64,000 nt of DNA from Hyphomicrobiales bacterium (GCA_900473045.1 UCKS01000051.1:1-64000); one strand, 5' to 3'; positions 8,607 to 18,595 are shown, counted from the stretch's first letter. The notes: a model not told the origin generated them from the letters alone. Made by a program: numbers and translations.

Positions 8607-9023
8607 ATGTCCAGCATCGCCGGGAACGCCATGATCATCTGGTACCTTTTCGCCGCCGTGCTCGTGCTTGTTCTGCTCGGCGCGGCCGTTCACGTTTTTC
8701 GATCTTCCTTCAACTTCATACCGGACCGCTTCCATGCTGGCGGAGGCCTGTTTTGGCGCGAACACGTCATCGACGACATGCTAAGCGCCAATTACGGTTT
8801 TTGGGACATGGTGGCCGGCACCGAATATGACGAAGACGGCTTCTACGAATTCTTCAGCGTCAAGAACCTGCGCATCGCCTGCACGTGGACCGTGGCGATC
8901 GGCCTCGCAGTACTGTTCTCCTATCCCGGTCTTTGGGAAGGTTTTACGGCCATCGCGGACCAGGCCCCAGGCTGGCTTTGGGACCTGATTGTCTATCGAA
9001 TAGTGAACATCCAGCTGATCTGA
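8607..9023 (+). CDS. Hypothetical two-helix membrane protein
   Basis: 138 aa. I do not recognise a family. A strong N-terminal membrane helix (about residues 9-28) is followed by a roughly 60-residue hydrophilic part containing FNFIPDRFHAGGGLFWRE and acidic DEDGFYEF, then a second helix (about 88-108) and an amphipathic end. The start is uncertain: ATG 8607 or ATG 8631, neither with a clear ribosome site. It is convergent with the ubiquinone-type hydroxylase, with only three bases between the stops. Confidence 0.6.
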   Translation: MSSIAGNAMIIWYLFAAVLVLVLLGAAVHVFRSSFNFIPDRFHAGGGLFWREHVIDDMLSANYGFWDMVAGTEYDEDGFYEFFSVKNLRIACTWTVAIGLAVLFSYPGLWEGFTAIADQAPGWLWDLIVYRIVNIQLI

Positions 9024-9026
9024 TCG

Positions 9027-10241
9027 TCAGATCGCCTGCCCGCCCAGCATTTTCGGGTCGCTCTGCCCACCAAGCCCGGACGCTTGGCGGATGAAGAATG
9101 ACTTCACAGACGGCATGCGGTCGACGATCCCCAGGCCGAAATCGCGCAGTGCGCGGACCGGCGTGACATCGTTGGAAAACAGCCGGTTCAGCACATCGGT
9201 GGTCACGCCCATGCGGAACGTGTCGAAGCGCCGCCAGCTCTGGTAGCGTTCGAGCACGGCGAGCGAGCCGATATCGAGACCGAGGCGATCCGCATCGACG
9301 ATGGTTTCGGCGAGTGCCGCCACGTCCTTGAAGCCAAGATTGAGGCCTTGCCCGGAGATCGGGTGAATACCGTGAGCGGCGTCACCGGCCAGCGCAAACC
9401 GTGGCGCGATGAAGTCGCGTGCCAGCGTCAACCCCAGCGGAAAGGCGCGGCGACCGCCGACAACCTTCAGCGTGCCGAGCTTATGGCCGAAACGGCGCTC
9501 CAGCTCCTCCTCGAACACCAGATCGTCGCTGGCAATCAGCCGGTCGGCATCGCGCGTCCGTTCCGTCCAGACCAGCGAGGAACGGTTGTTCTTCAAGGGC
9601 AGCGTCGCGAACGGGCCAGCGGGCAGGAAATGTTCTTCCGCCGTGCCGCCATGCGGCCGCTCATGCTCGACCGTGGTGACGATGCCGGACTGGCCGTAGT
9701 CGAAATCGACCGTCTTGATGCCGGCGGCGTCGCGCAGTTTCGAGCGTACGCCATCGCAGGCGACCAGCAGCCGCGCCTCGATCGTCCCGCCATTGGCCAA
9801 CGCCACGGACACAGAATGATCGCCGCTCTTGAAATCGGCGGCCGCCGTCGATTGCCGGATCTCGACACCCAGTTCGCCGGCTGCCTTGCGCAGCGCGCCG
9901 ACCAAAGCGACATTCGGCACCATATGGGCAAACGGCCGGCCTTCGACCTTTTCATCCTCGAAGGTCAGGAACACCGGACGCACCGGATCGGCGGTCTTGG
10001 AATCGGTGATGACCATGCGCTTGATCGGCTCGGCCTCCGGCTCGATCTCGCTCCAGATGCCGAGCACGTCGAGCATCTGCGCGGCAGCGGCGATGATCGC
10101 CGAGGCGCGCTCATCCTTTTTCCAGGCAGTGTCCGGAGCGCCGTCGATCAGGCTGACGGCGAGGTGCGGCGCGGCTTTCTTGATGGATACGGCCAGCGAC
10201 AGCCCGACATAACCGCCGCCCGCAATCAGCACATCGATCAT
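9027..10241 (-). CDS. UbiH/UbiF/COQ6-family FAD monooxygenase
   Basis: A 404-aa flavoprotein hydroxylase, most likely for the ubiquinone ring. It has the FAD-binding AGGGYVGLSLA at residues 7-17, the DG motif (ACDGVRSKLR, about 165-175) and the signature GDAAHGIHPISGQGLNLGF (about 290-308), with a C-terminal FSND..P.R..RD.GL segment as in UbiH/COQ6. Which ring position it attacks cannot be told from sequence; alphaproteobacteria use UbiL- and UbiM-type variants. Divergent from tesB by about 100 bp. Confidence 0.87.
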   Translation of the reverse strand: MIDVLIAGGGYVGLSLAVSIKKAAPHLAVSLIDGAPDTAWKKDERASAIIAAAAQMLDVLGIWSEIEPEAEPIKRMVITDSKTADPVRPVFLTFEDEKVEGRPFAHMVPNVALVGALRKAAGELGVEIRQSTAAADFKSGDHSVSVALANGGTIEARLLVACDGVRSKLRDAAGIKTVDFDYGQSGIVTTVEHERPHGGTAEEHFLPAGPFATLPLKNNRSSLVWTERTRDADRLIASDDLVFEEELERRFGHKLGTLKVVGGRRAFPLGLTLARDFIAPRFALAGDAAHGIHPISGQGLNLGFKDVAALAETIVDADRLGLDIGSLAVLERYQSWRRFDTFRMGVTTDVLNRLFSNDVTPVRALRDFGLGIVDRMPSVKSFFIRQASGLGGQSDPKMLGGQAI

Positions 10242-10343
10242 CTCTCATTCTCCCGTCGCTCTTGAGCATTGCTTGTGGCCTATATAGATCATTGATGCGC
10301 TCGTTCCTACCGTTTGAGCGCACGACCTTAGGAGATTGCCGAA

Positions 10344-11228
10344 ATGTCGCGCCCCGCCGAAGCCCCCACCCCGATGGATGTGCTCTTGCAGACGCTGGAT
10401 CTGGAGAAGCTGGAAGAGAACCTGTTTCGCGGCCGCTCGCCGCAGGTCGGCTGGCAGCGCGTGTTCGGCGGGCAGGTCATCGGCCAGGCGCTGGTGGCAG
10501 CCCAGCGCACCGTCAGCGAAGGCCGCTACGTGCATTCGCTGCACGCCTATTTCATGCGGCCCGGCGATCCGTCCGTGCCGATCATCTACGATGTTGACCG
10601 TATCCGCGACGGGGCAAGCTTTGCCACCCGCCGCGTCGTCGCCATCCAGCACGGCAAGGCGATCTTTTCGCTGTCGGCCTCTTTCCAGTTTGACGAGGAG
10701 GGCTTCGACCACCAGATCACCATGCCGGAGCTAGCCCCGCCGGAAACGCTGATGGGCGAGCAGGACATCAAGGAGAAATTCCTGGTCAACGCGCCGGAAG
10801 CCATCCGCCGTTACTGGGAGCGGCCCCGGCCGATCGAAATCCGCCCGGTTTCACTGAAACACTATTTTTCGCGCGACAAGCTCGAGCCGTCGCAGGACGT
10901 CTGGGTGAAGGCGGTCGGCGCGGTTCCGGACGAGCGTCATATCCAGGCGGCGGTGCTGGCCTATATTTCCGACATGACCCTGCTCGACACCGCGCTCTAC
11001 GCCCACGGCACCTCCGTTTTCGACCGCGATCTGCAGGTGGCAAGCCTCGATCACGCCATGTGGTTCCATCGGCCCTGCCGCATTGACGACTGGCTGCTCT
11101 ATACCCAGGACAGCCCCAGCGCCTTTGGTGCGCGCGGCATGACGCGTGGCAGCCTTTTTGATCGCTCCGGTATGCTCATCGCCTCGGTTGCCCAGGAAGG
11201 CCTGATCCGGAAAAAGGCATCTGAATAA
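10344..11228 (+). CDS. tesB: Acyl-CoA thioesterase II
   Basis: Hydrolyses medium- and long-chain acyl-CoA to free acid and CoA. The 294-aa length and double hot-dog layout match TesB: VFGGQVIGQALVAA in the first half, RRVVAIQHG and FSLSASFQ for the first domain, and a C-terminal half with SLDHAMWFHRPCRIDDWLLY that carries the catalytic Asp. A TAGGAG site lies nine bases before the ATG. It is followed by the nitrogen-regulated glnK promoter region. Confidence 0.93.
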   Translation: MSRPAEAPTPMDVLLQTLDLEKLEENLFRGRSPQVGWQRVFGGQVIGQALVAAQRTVSEGRYVHSLHAYFMRPGDPSVPIIYDVDRIRDGASFATRRVVAIQHGKAIFSLSASFQFDEEGFDHQITMPELAPPETLMGEQDIKEKFLVNAPEAIRRYWERPRPIEIRPVSLKHYFSRDKLEPSQDVWVKAVGAVPDERHIQAAVLAYISDMTLLDTALYAHGTSVFDRDLQVASLDHAMWFHRPCRIDDWLLYTQDSPSAFGARGMTRGSLFDRSGMLIASVAQEGLIRKKASE

Positions 11229-11362
11229 AAAAGCGCCGATTTTTCCATTCTGCTTAATTTTTCATCGTTTAATTTGGCATTTTTTTGACGTTCCGCCGAC
11301 AGCGCTCGGCAGAATATGGCATTTCCGTGTCTTTTCATGGACTTACCCGTCCACTCTCAAAC

Positions 11363-11378
11363 TGGCACGCCCCTTGAA
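11363..11378 (+). promoter_or_regulatory. Sigma-54 (RpoN) promoter of glnK-amtB
   Basis: TGGCAC (11363-11368), five bases, then TTGAA (11374-11378) fits the -24/-12 RpoN layout. The -12 element reads GA rather than the usual GC. It lies about 85 bases before the glnK ATG. This agrees with NtrC/RpoN control of glnK-amtB in proteobacteria. I could not find a convincing NtrC dyad upstream. Confidence 0.7.
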
Positions 11379-11445
11379 TAGCAAGGAGCGGTCGTTGGGG
11401 ATTTGTGCTCGGCGGCAAGGAGAGACGGCCCCGAGCCGAAGATGA

Positions 11446-11802
<357 letters not shown>

Positions 11803-11825
11803 GTCACGGCCGTTCAGGGAGCTAC

Positions 11826-13196
11826 ATGTCAATGTCTTCATTTAAACTTTCTACCTCTCTCGGACGCGTGGGCGCTGCAGCAGCAGCCCTTCTCGCACCG
11901 GCCATCGCCTTTGCGCAAGAAACGGCCCCGGCAGCAGCCGAAGCCGTTGCCGCCGCACCGGTGCCGGACAAGGGCGATACCGCCTTCATGTTCATCTGCA
12001 CCATTCTCGTCCTGTTCATGCTGGTTCCGGGTCTTGCCCTGTTCTACGGCGGCCTCGTCCGCGCCAAGAACATGCTCTCCGTCCTGATGCAGTGCACGGT
12101 CATCGGCGCCGTCGTCATGCTGATCTGGGTCGTCTACGGCTATTCCTTCGCCTTCGGTGGCTCGGATAGCGCTTACTGGGGCGGCACGGCCAAGCTCTTC
12201 CTGTCCGGCGTCAGCAAGGATACGACCGCGGCAACCTTCTCGACCGGCGTCGTCATTCCGGAATACATCTTCGTGATGTTCCAGATGACCTTTGCAGCCA
12301 TCACCCCTGCCCTGATCGTCGGTGCCTTTGCCGAACGCATCAAGTTCTCGGCCGCCGTCCTGTTCTGCGCGCTCTGGGTCACCTTCGTCTACTTCCCGGT
12401 CGCCCACATGGTCTGGGATGCAAACGGCCTGCTCTTCAAGATGGGTGCGCTGGACTTCGCCGGTGGCACCGTCGTGCACATCAATGCCGGTATTGCTGGC
12501 ATCGTCGGCGCGATCATGGTCGGCAAGCGTACCGGCTTCGGCAAGGACATGATGGCTCCGCATTCCATGACGCTGACCATGGTCGGCGCATCGATGCTCT
12601 GGGTCGGCTGGTTCGGCTTCAACGCCGGTTCCAACCTCGAAGCTTCGGGCGGCGCGATGCTCGCAACGGTCAACACCTTCATCGCAACGGCCGCTGCCAT
12701 CGTTTCCTGGTCGCTGGTTGAAACCTTCACCCGCGGCAAGGCTTCCATGCTCGGCGGCGCATCCGGCATGGTTGCCGGCCTCGTTGCCGTCACGCCTGCA
12801 GCCGGCATCGTTGGTCCGATGGGCGCGATCGTTCTCGGCCTCATCGTCTCGCCGCTGTGCTACTTCTTTGTCTCGGTGGTGAAGAACAAGTTCGGTTATG
12901 ACGACACGGCTGACGTGTTCGGCGTCCACTGCGTCGGTGGCATCTTCGGCGCCCTGGCAACCGGCATCTTCGCGAGCGCCTCGCTGGGCGGTATCGGTTA
13001 TGCCGAAGGCGTCACCATGGGTGGCCAGTTCACCACCCAGGTCACCGCTGTCATCATCACCATCCTGTGGTGCGGCATCGGCTCGGCGATCCTCTACAAG
13101 ATCGTTGATGTCATCGTCGGTCTGCGTGTGCCCGTCGAAGCCGAACGCGAAGGTCTCGACCTCTCCTCGCACGGCGAAGCCGCCTACCACTCATAA
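11826..13196 (+). CDS. amtB: Ammonium transporter AmtB
   Basis: 456-aa inner-membrane channel for ammonium. It has an N-terminal signal sequence ending near AIAFAQ, an Ala-rich linker and then 11 hydrophobic segments. The pore histidines are in FPVAHMVWD and [11 protein letters not shown], and the family signature around [21 protein letters not shown] is intact. AGGGAG lies five bases before the ATG. Cotranscribed with glnK, its regulator. Three hairpins in a row end the unit. Confidence 0.96.
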   Translation: MSMSSFKLSTSLGRVGAAAAALLAPAIAFAQETAPAAAEAVAAAPVPDKGDTAFMFICTILVLFMLVPGLALFYGGLVRAKNMLSVLMQCTVIGAVVMLIWVVYGYSFAFGGSDSAYWGGTAKLFLSGVSKDTTAATFSTGVVIPEYIFVMFQMTFAAITPALIVGAFAERIKFSAAVLFCALWVTFVYFPVAHMVWDANGLLFKMGALDFAGGTVVHINAGIAGIVGAIMVGKRTGFGKDMMAPHSMTLTMVGASMLWVGWFGFNAGSNLEASGGAMLATVNTFIATAAAIVSWSLVETFTRGKASMLGGASGMVAGLVAVTPAAGIVGPMGAIVLGLIVSPLCYFFVSVVKNKFGYDDTADVFGVHCVGGIFGALATGIFASASLGGIGYAEGVTMGGQFTTQVTAVIITILWCGIGSAILYKIVDVIVGLRVPVEAEREGLDLSSHGEAAYHS

Positions 13197-13203
13197 GGAA
13201 CTT

Positions 13204-13227
13204 GCGGAGCCGGAAAACCGGCTCCGC
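13204..13227 (+). terminator. Hairpin after amtB
   Basis: A perfect 10-bp stem, GCGGAGCCGG / CCGGCTCCGC, with an AAAA loop starts eight bases after the amtB stop. No T-run follows directly, so it may protect the transcript end or work with the next structures. Confidence 0.55.
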
Positions 13228-13240
13228 ATCCAGTCCCGTC

Positions 13241-13265
13241 GCGGTTTCACCTCGTGCGAAACCGC
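13241..13265 (+). terminator. Second hairpin after amtB
   Basis: 8-bp stem GCGGTTTC / GAAACCGC with a nine-base loop, lying between the first hairpin and the true terminator. No T-run of its own. Confidence 0.4.
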
Positions 13266-13269
13266 TTTT

Positions 13270-13295
13270 GACCCGGATTCGTCCGGGTCTTTTTT
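13270..13295 (+). terminator. Rho-independent terminator of glnK-amtB
   Basis: 8-bp stem GACCCGGA / TCCGGGTC with a TTCG tetraloop, followed at once by six T residues. A textbook intrinsic terminator. Confidence 0.9.
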
Positions 13296-13387
13296 CGCGC
13301 TCTCGCATGCCTTTGACTGCCGCAAAAGCGCTTTCAATGGGGAAAATTGGCCTTGCCAGGCGGTTTCGCGTAAAGAAAGCGTCAAGG

Positions 13388-13403
13388 TTAATAGGGCTTT
13401 AAC
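13388..13403 (+). promoter_or_regulatory. Predicted CtrA-binding box upstream of ftsK
   Basis: TTAA (13388-13391), seven bases, TTAAC (13399-13403) is an exact match to the alphaproteobacterial CtrA consensus TTAA-N7-TTAAC. It lies 67 bases before the ftsK ATG. CtrA control of division and chromosome-segregation genes is established in Caulobacter and rhizobia; binding here is predicted. Confidence 0.55.
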
Positions 13404-13470
13404 CCTCCTCTGCTTACCTTCCAAGCATGCGCGCATGGCGTTTTCCGGGAATAACAGGCAGCAGGTCATC

Positions 13471-16152
13471 ATGAGCAGAAGCAATCAGGCGGTATACGAC
13501 AACCGTTCCAACCGGTTTGTGCTTTCCACATTCGTCTGGAAGCAACTCGCCGCCCTGGCGGGCTTCACGGTGTTCATCGCTCTCGGTTTCGCCATAGCCG
13601 CATTGTCGAGCTGGAACGTCGCCGATCCCAGCTTCTCCTATGCGACCGCCGACGCTCCGACCAACCTGCTTGGTTACACAGGCGCCGCCTTCGCCGATAT
13701 CTTCATGCAGTTCTTCGGCATTGCCAGCGTGGTGGCGCTTCTCCCGGTCGTCGCCTGGGGCCTGGTGCTGATCATCGGAAAACCCTTCGATCATATCGTC
13801 AAGCGCGCCGGCGCCTGGTTCTTCGGTTCGGTATTGGCCTCGGCTGCGCTGAGCTGCATTCCCGCCCCTGTCACCTGGCCGCTGCCCAACGGCCTTGGCG
13901 GCGTCTTTGGCGACATGATCCTGCGCTTTCCCGCCCTGTTTACCGGCACCTATCCGACCGGCACCTTCGGCACCGTGCTCGCCGTCTTGTTCACGCTTCC
14001 TGCCGCCTATTTCTTAATCTACAGCGCCGGCCTGATCGGCGTGTCCGACCCTGAAGACGATCTCGACGTGCCTGAACCGGCGCCGAGCAAGGCCCGCACC
14101 GTCAGTGACGAATCCGAAAACGATGAATCCGAAGGCATCATCATGGTGATGGCCGGCGCGCTCACCCATATGCGCTTTACCGCGCAGGCCCGTGTCCGCC
14201 GCCTGTTTGGCCTGAGCGGCCGCCGCAAGCCGGCATCGCGCGATTATGACGAGCCCTATGATTTCAACGGGGATGAATTCGGCACGCTGAACGAACCGTC
14301 ACGCCCGAAAGCCATTGCCCGCTCCGAGCGGGTCGAGCCGTCGCTGGACCGCAGCGAACGCCGCACTGTCGCCGCCCCACCGATGTCGATGGACGACGAG
14401 GACGGTGACTTCCCCGCGGTCGACAACCGCCGTGCCTCCACCGACATTCTGCCCGGCGATGACGAGGACGACGATATCGATCCTGCTGCCGACTGGGCGC
14501 CGGTCCCGGCGCCGCGCAAGCAGGCAATGCCGTCGGCCACCGCACGCGTCGTGCCTGCAGCGCCGCGTCCGAAGTCCGGCCAGCGCATCGACCGCGAAGC
14601 GCAGTCGTCACTGGTGTCCGACGACGACGATTTCACCCTGCCGCCGCTGCATTTCCTCGCCGAGCCGAAAAACATTGCCCGCGACACGACATTGTCAGCC
14701 GATGCGCTCGAACAGAATGCCCGCATGCTGGAAGGCGTGCTGGAGGATTTTGGCGTCAAGGGCGAGATCATCCATGTCCGTCCGGGGCCAGTGGTCACCA
14801 TGTACGAACTGGAGCCCGCCCCCGGCATCAAGTCCTCGCGCGTCATCGGCCTGGCCGACGATATCGCCCGCTCGATGTCGGCAATCGCTGCCCGTGTCGC
14901 CGTCGTGCCCGGCCGCAACGCCATCGGCATCGAACTGCCCAACCAGCGCCGCGAAACCGTCTATCTGCGCGAGTTGATCGGCTCGAGGGATTTCGAGACC
15001 AGCAAGACCCGCCTTGCCATGGCGCTTGGCAAGACGATCGGCGGCGAACCCGTCATCGTCGATATCGCCAAGATGCCGCATCTGCTCGTCGCCGGCACCA
15101 CCGGCTCTGGTAAATCTGTTGCCATCAACACCATGATCCTGTCGATCCTCTACCGGCTGAAGCCGGAACAGTGCCGCCTGATCATGATTGATCCGAAGAT
15201 GCTCGAACTGTCCGTCTATGACGGCATTCCGCATCTGCTCTCGCCCGTCGTCACCGATCCGAAGAAGGCCGTCGTCGCGCTGAAATGGACCGTGCGCGAA
15301 ATGGAAGAACGCTACAAGAAGATGTCGAAGATCGGCGTTCGCAACATCGACGGTTTCAATTCGCGCGTCGAGCAGGCAATGGCCAAGGGCGAACAGATCA
15401 GCCGCACCGTCCAGACCGGCTTCGACCGCCAGACCGGCGAAGCGGTCTACGAAACGGAAGAGTTCGACCTGCAGCCAATGCCCTATATCGTCGTCATCAT
15501 CGACGAAATGGCCGACCTGATGATGGTCGCCGGCAAGGATATCGAAGGTGCCGTGCAGCGCCTCGCCCAGATGGCGCGCGCCGCCGGCATCCACGTGATC
15601 ATGGCAACCCAGCGCCCGTCCGTCGATGTCATCACCGGCACGATCAAGGCCAACTTCCCCACCCGCATTTCCTTCCAGGTCACCTCGAAGATCGACAGCC
15701 GCACGATCCTGGGTGAGCAGGGCGCCGAACAGCTGCTCGGCATGGGCGATATGCTCTACATGGCCGGTGGTGGCCGCATCCAGCGCGTGCACGGCCCGTT
15801 CGTGTCGGACACCGAGGTCGAGGATGTCGTCAAATATCTGAAAACCCAGGGCTCGCCGCAATATCTCGACGCCATCACCGAGGATGACGACGAGGATGAT
15901 GAAGGCGGCAGCGGTCCGGCTGGCACTTCCAACCTTGCCGAATCCGACGATCCCTACGACCAGGCGGTTGCCATCGTGTTGCGTGACGGCAAGGCTTCGA
16001 CATCCTACGTCCAGCGCCGCCTCGGCATCGGCTACAACCGCGCCGCCTCGCTGATCGAGCGCATGGAACAGGAGGGCATCATCGGTGCCGCCAACCATGC
16101 CGGCAAACGCGAAATCCTGGTGCCCACCGAAAGCGATATCACCGGCAGATAA
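13471..16152 (+). CDS. ftsK: DNA translocase FtsK
   Basis: 893-aa septum-bound ATPase that pumps chromosome ends and aids dimer resolution. Layout: about four membrane helices (residues 25-190), an acidic, proline-rich linker (190-400), the motor with Walker A GTTGSGKS (near 548) and Walker [11 protein letters not shown] (near 675), and the gamma winged-helix domain at the end ([15 protein letters not shown]...), which reads KOPS sequences. The frame is open far upstream, but homology begins at ATG 13471. A CtrA box lies upstream and lolA follows 148 bases downstream. Confidence 0.94.
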   Translation: MSRSNQAVYDNRSNRFVLSTFVWKQLAALAGFTVFIALGFAIAALSSWNVADPSFSYATADAPTNLLGYTGAAFADIFMQFFGIASVVALLPVVAWGLVLIIGKPFDHIVKRAGAWFFGSVLASAALSCIPAPVTWPLPNGLGGVFGDMILRFPALFTGTYPTGTFGTVLAVLFTLPAAYFLIYSAGLIGVSDPEDDLDVPEPAPSKARTVSDESENDESEGIIMVMAGALTHMRFTAQARVRRLFGLSGRRKPASRDYDEPYDFNGDEFGTLNEPSRPKAIARSERVEPSLDRSERRTVAAPPMSMDDEDGDFPAVDNRRASTDILPGDDEDDDIDPAADWAPVPAPRKQAMPSATARVVPAAPRPKSGQRIDREAQSSLVSDDDDFTLPPLHFLAEPKNIARDTTLSADALEQNARMLEGVLEDFGVKGEIIHVRPGPVVTMYELEPAPGIKSSRVIGLADDIARSMSAIAARVAVVPGRNAIGIELPNQRRETVYLRELIGSRDFETSKTRLAMALGKTIGGEPVIVDIAKMPHLLVAGTTGSGKSVAINTMILSILYRLKPEQCRLIMIDPKMLELSVYDGIPHLLSPVVTDPKKAVVALKWTVREMEERYKKMSKIGVRNIDGFNSRVEQAMAKGEQISRTVQTGFDRQTGEAVYETEEFDLQPMPYIVVIIDEMADLMMVAGKDIEGAVQRLAQMARAAGIHVIMATQRPSVDVITGTIKANFPTRISFQVTSKIDSRTILGEQGAEQLLGMGDMLYMAGGGRIQRVHGPFVSDTEVEDVVKYLKTQGSPQYLDAITEDDDEDDEGGSGPAGTSNLAESDDPYDQAVAIVLRDGKASTSYVQRRLGIGYNRAASLIERMEQEGIIGAANHAGKREILVPTESDITGR

Positions 16153-16300
16153 CCCCTGAAAAAGGCGCCCGCCCCACGCTCGGGAATCCTGGGCGGAGAT
16201 GGCCCGGAGGCCTTCACGGGGAATTGAAGACGGGCGCAGGACAGGCCTTGAAGGCGCCGCACTTGCGCTCCACATGAGACTGGAAATGAAGGAGATGACG

Positions 16301-16969
16301 ATGACAGACACCGAAACCGGCCATTTTGAACAGGACACAAAGTTTTCATCCCTGTCGCGCCGTGCCTTCGTCGGCGGCCTTGCTGTTTTCGCTGCCCTGA
16401 CCTTCATCGGCCTGCCCGTTGAGCCTGCCCAGGCGCAGACGGCCATTGCCCAGAAAATCGCCGACCATTTCGCCTCGGTCAAGACCATGAGCGGCGAGTT
16501 TGTGCAGTTCGGCCCGCGCGGCGAACAGACCGGCGGCAAGTTCTTCATCAGCCGCCCCGGCAAGATCCGCTTCAACTACGAGGCGCCCTCGCCGATGCGG
16601 GTGATCGCCGATGGCAAGTCCGTCGTCATCGGCAACCAGAAAATGAAGACCTGGGATATCTACCCCCTGTCGAAGACGCCGCTGAAGCTGCTCCTGTCCG
16701 ACAATATCGACCTGACCGGCAAGATGGTCCGCGATGTCAAGGAAGAGGCTGATCTCACCACGATCGTGCTGGGCGACCGCACCGTGTTCGGTGATGCGAC
16801 GATCACCCTGATGTTTGACCCGAAGACTTATGATCTGCGCCAATGGACAATCACCGACGCGCAGAAGAAGGACACCTCGGTGATGATCTTCAACGTCAAG
16901 AACGGCGTGCCGATGGACGACAAGGTCTTTCAGATCCCCTACGACGACATCAACAATCGCGGCAAGTAA
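16301..16969 (+). CDS. lolA: Outer-membrane lipoprotein carrier protein (LolA-like)
   Basis: 222-aa periplasmic carrier. N-terminal export signal about residues 17-46, then the LolA fold: HFASVKTMSGEFVQF, a GGKFFISRPGKIRFNYEAP strand pair and a C-terminal half with the VFGDATITLMFDPK strand. The signal contains SRRAFVGG before the hydrophobic core and ends in PAQAQT, so Tat export is possible, which is unusual for LolA. The ATG at 16301 follows GAAGGAG by six bases. No LolB is seen, as is normal in alphaproteobacteria. Confidence 0.85.
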   Translation: MTDTETGHFEQDTKFSSLSRRAFVGGLAVFAALTFIGLPVEPAQAQTAIAQKIADHFASVKTMSGEFVQFGPRGEQTGGKFFISRPGKIRFNYEAPSPMRVIADGKSVVIGNQKMKTWDIYPLSKTPLKLLLSDNIDLTGKMVRDVKEEADLTTIVLGDRTVFGDATITLMFDPKTYDLRQWTITDAQKKDTSVMIFNVKNGVPMDDKVFQIPYDDINNRGK

Positions 16970-16988
16970 GCCGGATTGAGGCCACAGA

Positions 16989-17495
16989 TCATTCGTGAGT
17001 AGCGCCACAGTCGATGCGGCGTACCATGAGGATATCGTCGATCTCCCTGCCATCATGGAGAATGCCCGCTTCGACGCGGCCGATTTCCCTAAACCCCTCA
17101 CGCTGATAAAATCGGAGGGCCGCAGGATTTTCTGCACTCAGCGCCAGCTCCAGCAACCAGACGCCGGTCCCGCGCGCGTGATCGGCAATCGCATCAAGAA
17201 GAGCCTTCGCATGACCGGCGCCACGCCTGTCCTTGCGGACATAGACCATGATCACCGTGGCACGATGCGCCAGCTTGCTGGCGCCTTGCCGCATCAGGCC
17301 CATGATGGCTACCGGCTCGCCTTCGTGAAAATCGACGAAAACAGCATTGACGGTCAACCGCCGTGCCCATTCGGCATCCGGCAGGGCTTCCCAGTCGGCG
17401 GCACTGCTGGCAAAGGCAGCCGGCTCGCTGTGTAATGCCTCAAGCCGGATGCGCCGGAATATATCGATGTCCTCGGGCCCAAGATGCCGGATCAT
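16989..17495 (-). CDS. GNAT-family N-acetyltransferase
   Basis: 168 aa with a complete GNAT domain: IRHLGPEDIDIFRRIRLEAL at the N-terminus, the acetyl-CoA loop VRKDRRGAGHAKALL near residue 95 and NPAALRFYQREGFRE near 135. Substrate not predictable. ATG 17495 is chosen at the domain start, with GGGAGA about eight bases upstream; ATG 17510 is an alternative. Last gene of a minus-strand run after exoD, 113 bases downstream of it. Confidence 0.85.
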   Translation of the reverse strand: MIRHLGPEDIDIFRRIRLEALHSEPAAFASSAADWEALPDAEWARRLTVNAVFVDFHEGEPVAIMGLMRQGASKLAHRATVIMVYVRKDRRGAGHAKALLDAIADHARGTGVWLLELALSAENPAALRFYQREGFREIGRVEAGILHDGREIDDILMVRRIDCGATHE

Positions 17496-17608
17496 GTATC
17501 GGTCTCCCATCGGCGGCAGAATCATTGCTGCCGCCGCGAGGCAGGCTACAAGGCAAACGGCCGAAAGACCAAGCCCCTGAAAACCGGGTTCGGCCTCTCG
17601 GCTCGGGC

Positions 17609-18226
17609 TCACATCAAGGATGCAAACGCCGATCCGGCAGCGATGGCGAGATGATAGGAGACAATGCAGGCGGCAACGCATGCCGCCATGGCCACGATCA
17701 CCATCAGCCCATCCCGTTCGGCCAGCGAAATCGCGATCAGGACGATCGCCAGCGCTGGAAGCGTGTTACCGAAGGGGATCGGCAGGGCAATCAGGACGGC
17801 AAGCAGCAGGATCGGCAGCGCCAGCACGATCCGCGCCTTGCGCCCGGTCAGCGCGCCAAGCCGTCCGGGTGTCAGCCACGCCTCGAAGCGCAGGACCCAT
17901 GGGCGTGTCGTTGAAACCGTTGCCTCGACCACCTTCAACGGCAGAACGCGGCGCCCGATGAAATCGGGCAACCACAGCCGGTCAGCTCCCGCCATCATCT
18001 GGACGGCAACAAAGGCAAGGCAGGATCCGAGGAAAAATCCGAACGGCCCCGGCAATGGAATGACCGTTGGAAGAGCCAGGATGAGAAGCGTGAAAGCAAC
18101 ACCGATCCGGCCTTCACGCCCCAGAACGCATTTCAGTTCCAGCCCTTTATCCTGTCTGGCCCGGTCGAGGAGTTCCAGCATGAACTCCGACCCCTTGATC
18201 TTTTCTTCCTCCAGCTGGCTGTTCAC
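17609..18226 (-). CDS. exoD: ExoD-family exopolysaccharide-associated membrane protein
   Basis: 205 aa with a soluble N-terminal third (FMLELLDRARQDKGLELKCVLGREGRIGVAF) followed by about four membrane segments rich in IPLPGPFGF and LPIPFGNTLPAL. This is the ExoD family, named for a Sinorhizobium meliloti gene needed for exopolysaccharide production and nodule invasion; the biochemical role is unknown. The start is GTG 18226, four bases past the stop of the DUF1476 gene, which implies coupling. ATG 18181 is a weaker alternative. Confidence 0.82.
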   Translation of the reverse strand: MNSQLEEEKIKGSEFMLELLDRARQDKGLELKCVLGREGRIGVAFTLLILALPTVIPLPGPFGFFLGSCLAFVAVQMMAGADRLWLPDFIGRRVLPLKVVEATVSTTRPWVLRFEAWLTPGRLGALTGRKARIVLALPILLLAVLIALPIPFGNTLPALAIVLIAISLAERDGLMVIVAMAACVAACIVSYHLAIAAGSAFASLM

Positions 18227-18230
18227 GTCA

Positions 18231-18554
18231 TCAATCCGTCGAATGACTGTCGAGCAATGACTGGCGATGGAAGGATTTGAGCAGCTTGCGCATCTCTTCC
18301 TCGCTGACAGTGATACCGTTGGCTTCGAGATCGTGGATCAGTTTGGCGATGATGTCGGCATCGCCGGCAATCTTGAAATCGCTCCTGTGCACGTCCTCCA
18401 CGTAGGCGGACAGAACATCGCCCGAAAGATTGAGCTTCTGGCCCGCCCAGTAACCGGCGAGACGATTGCGTCTCGCGCGGATTTCGTTGAGGGGCGAGGA
18501 TTCGAGTGGCTCGCTGGTTTCTGTCCCGTTGTCGTTTTTCATAACTGTGCTCAT
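18231..18554 (-). CDS. DUF1476 (F-ATPase zeta-like) protein without the inhibitory N-terminus
   Basis: About 107 aa. The body RARRNRLAGYWAGQKLNLSG, the YVEDVHRSDFKIAGDADI segment and the C-terminal helix are those of DUF1476, the family of the alphaproteobacterial F1-ATPase inhibitor zeta. The usual N-terminal FDDRE..FE.KFA segment, which inserts into F1, is replaced by an unrelated polar stretch (NDNGTETSEPLESS). So this is a divergent paralogue that probably does not inhibit ATPase. Start ATG 18554 or 18542 is uncertain because GGAGGG sits too near the first and far from the second. Coupled to exoD downstream. Confidence 0.75.
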   Translation of the reverse strand: MSTVMKNDNGTETSEPLESSPLNEIRARRNRLAGYWAGQKLNLSGDVLSAYVEDVHRSDFKIAGDADIIAKLIHDLEANGITVSEEEMRKLLKSFHRQSLLDSHSTD

Positions 18555-18595
18555 CCCTCCATTCGTCTTTCTATGTCTGTTCGAGATGGAAGGTG

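Noticed and set aside
14695-16575. 626-codon minus-strand frame opposite ftsK
   Set aside because: Antisense of the FtsK motor domain; no independent support.
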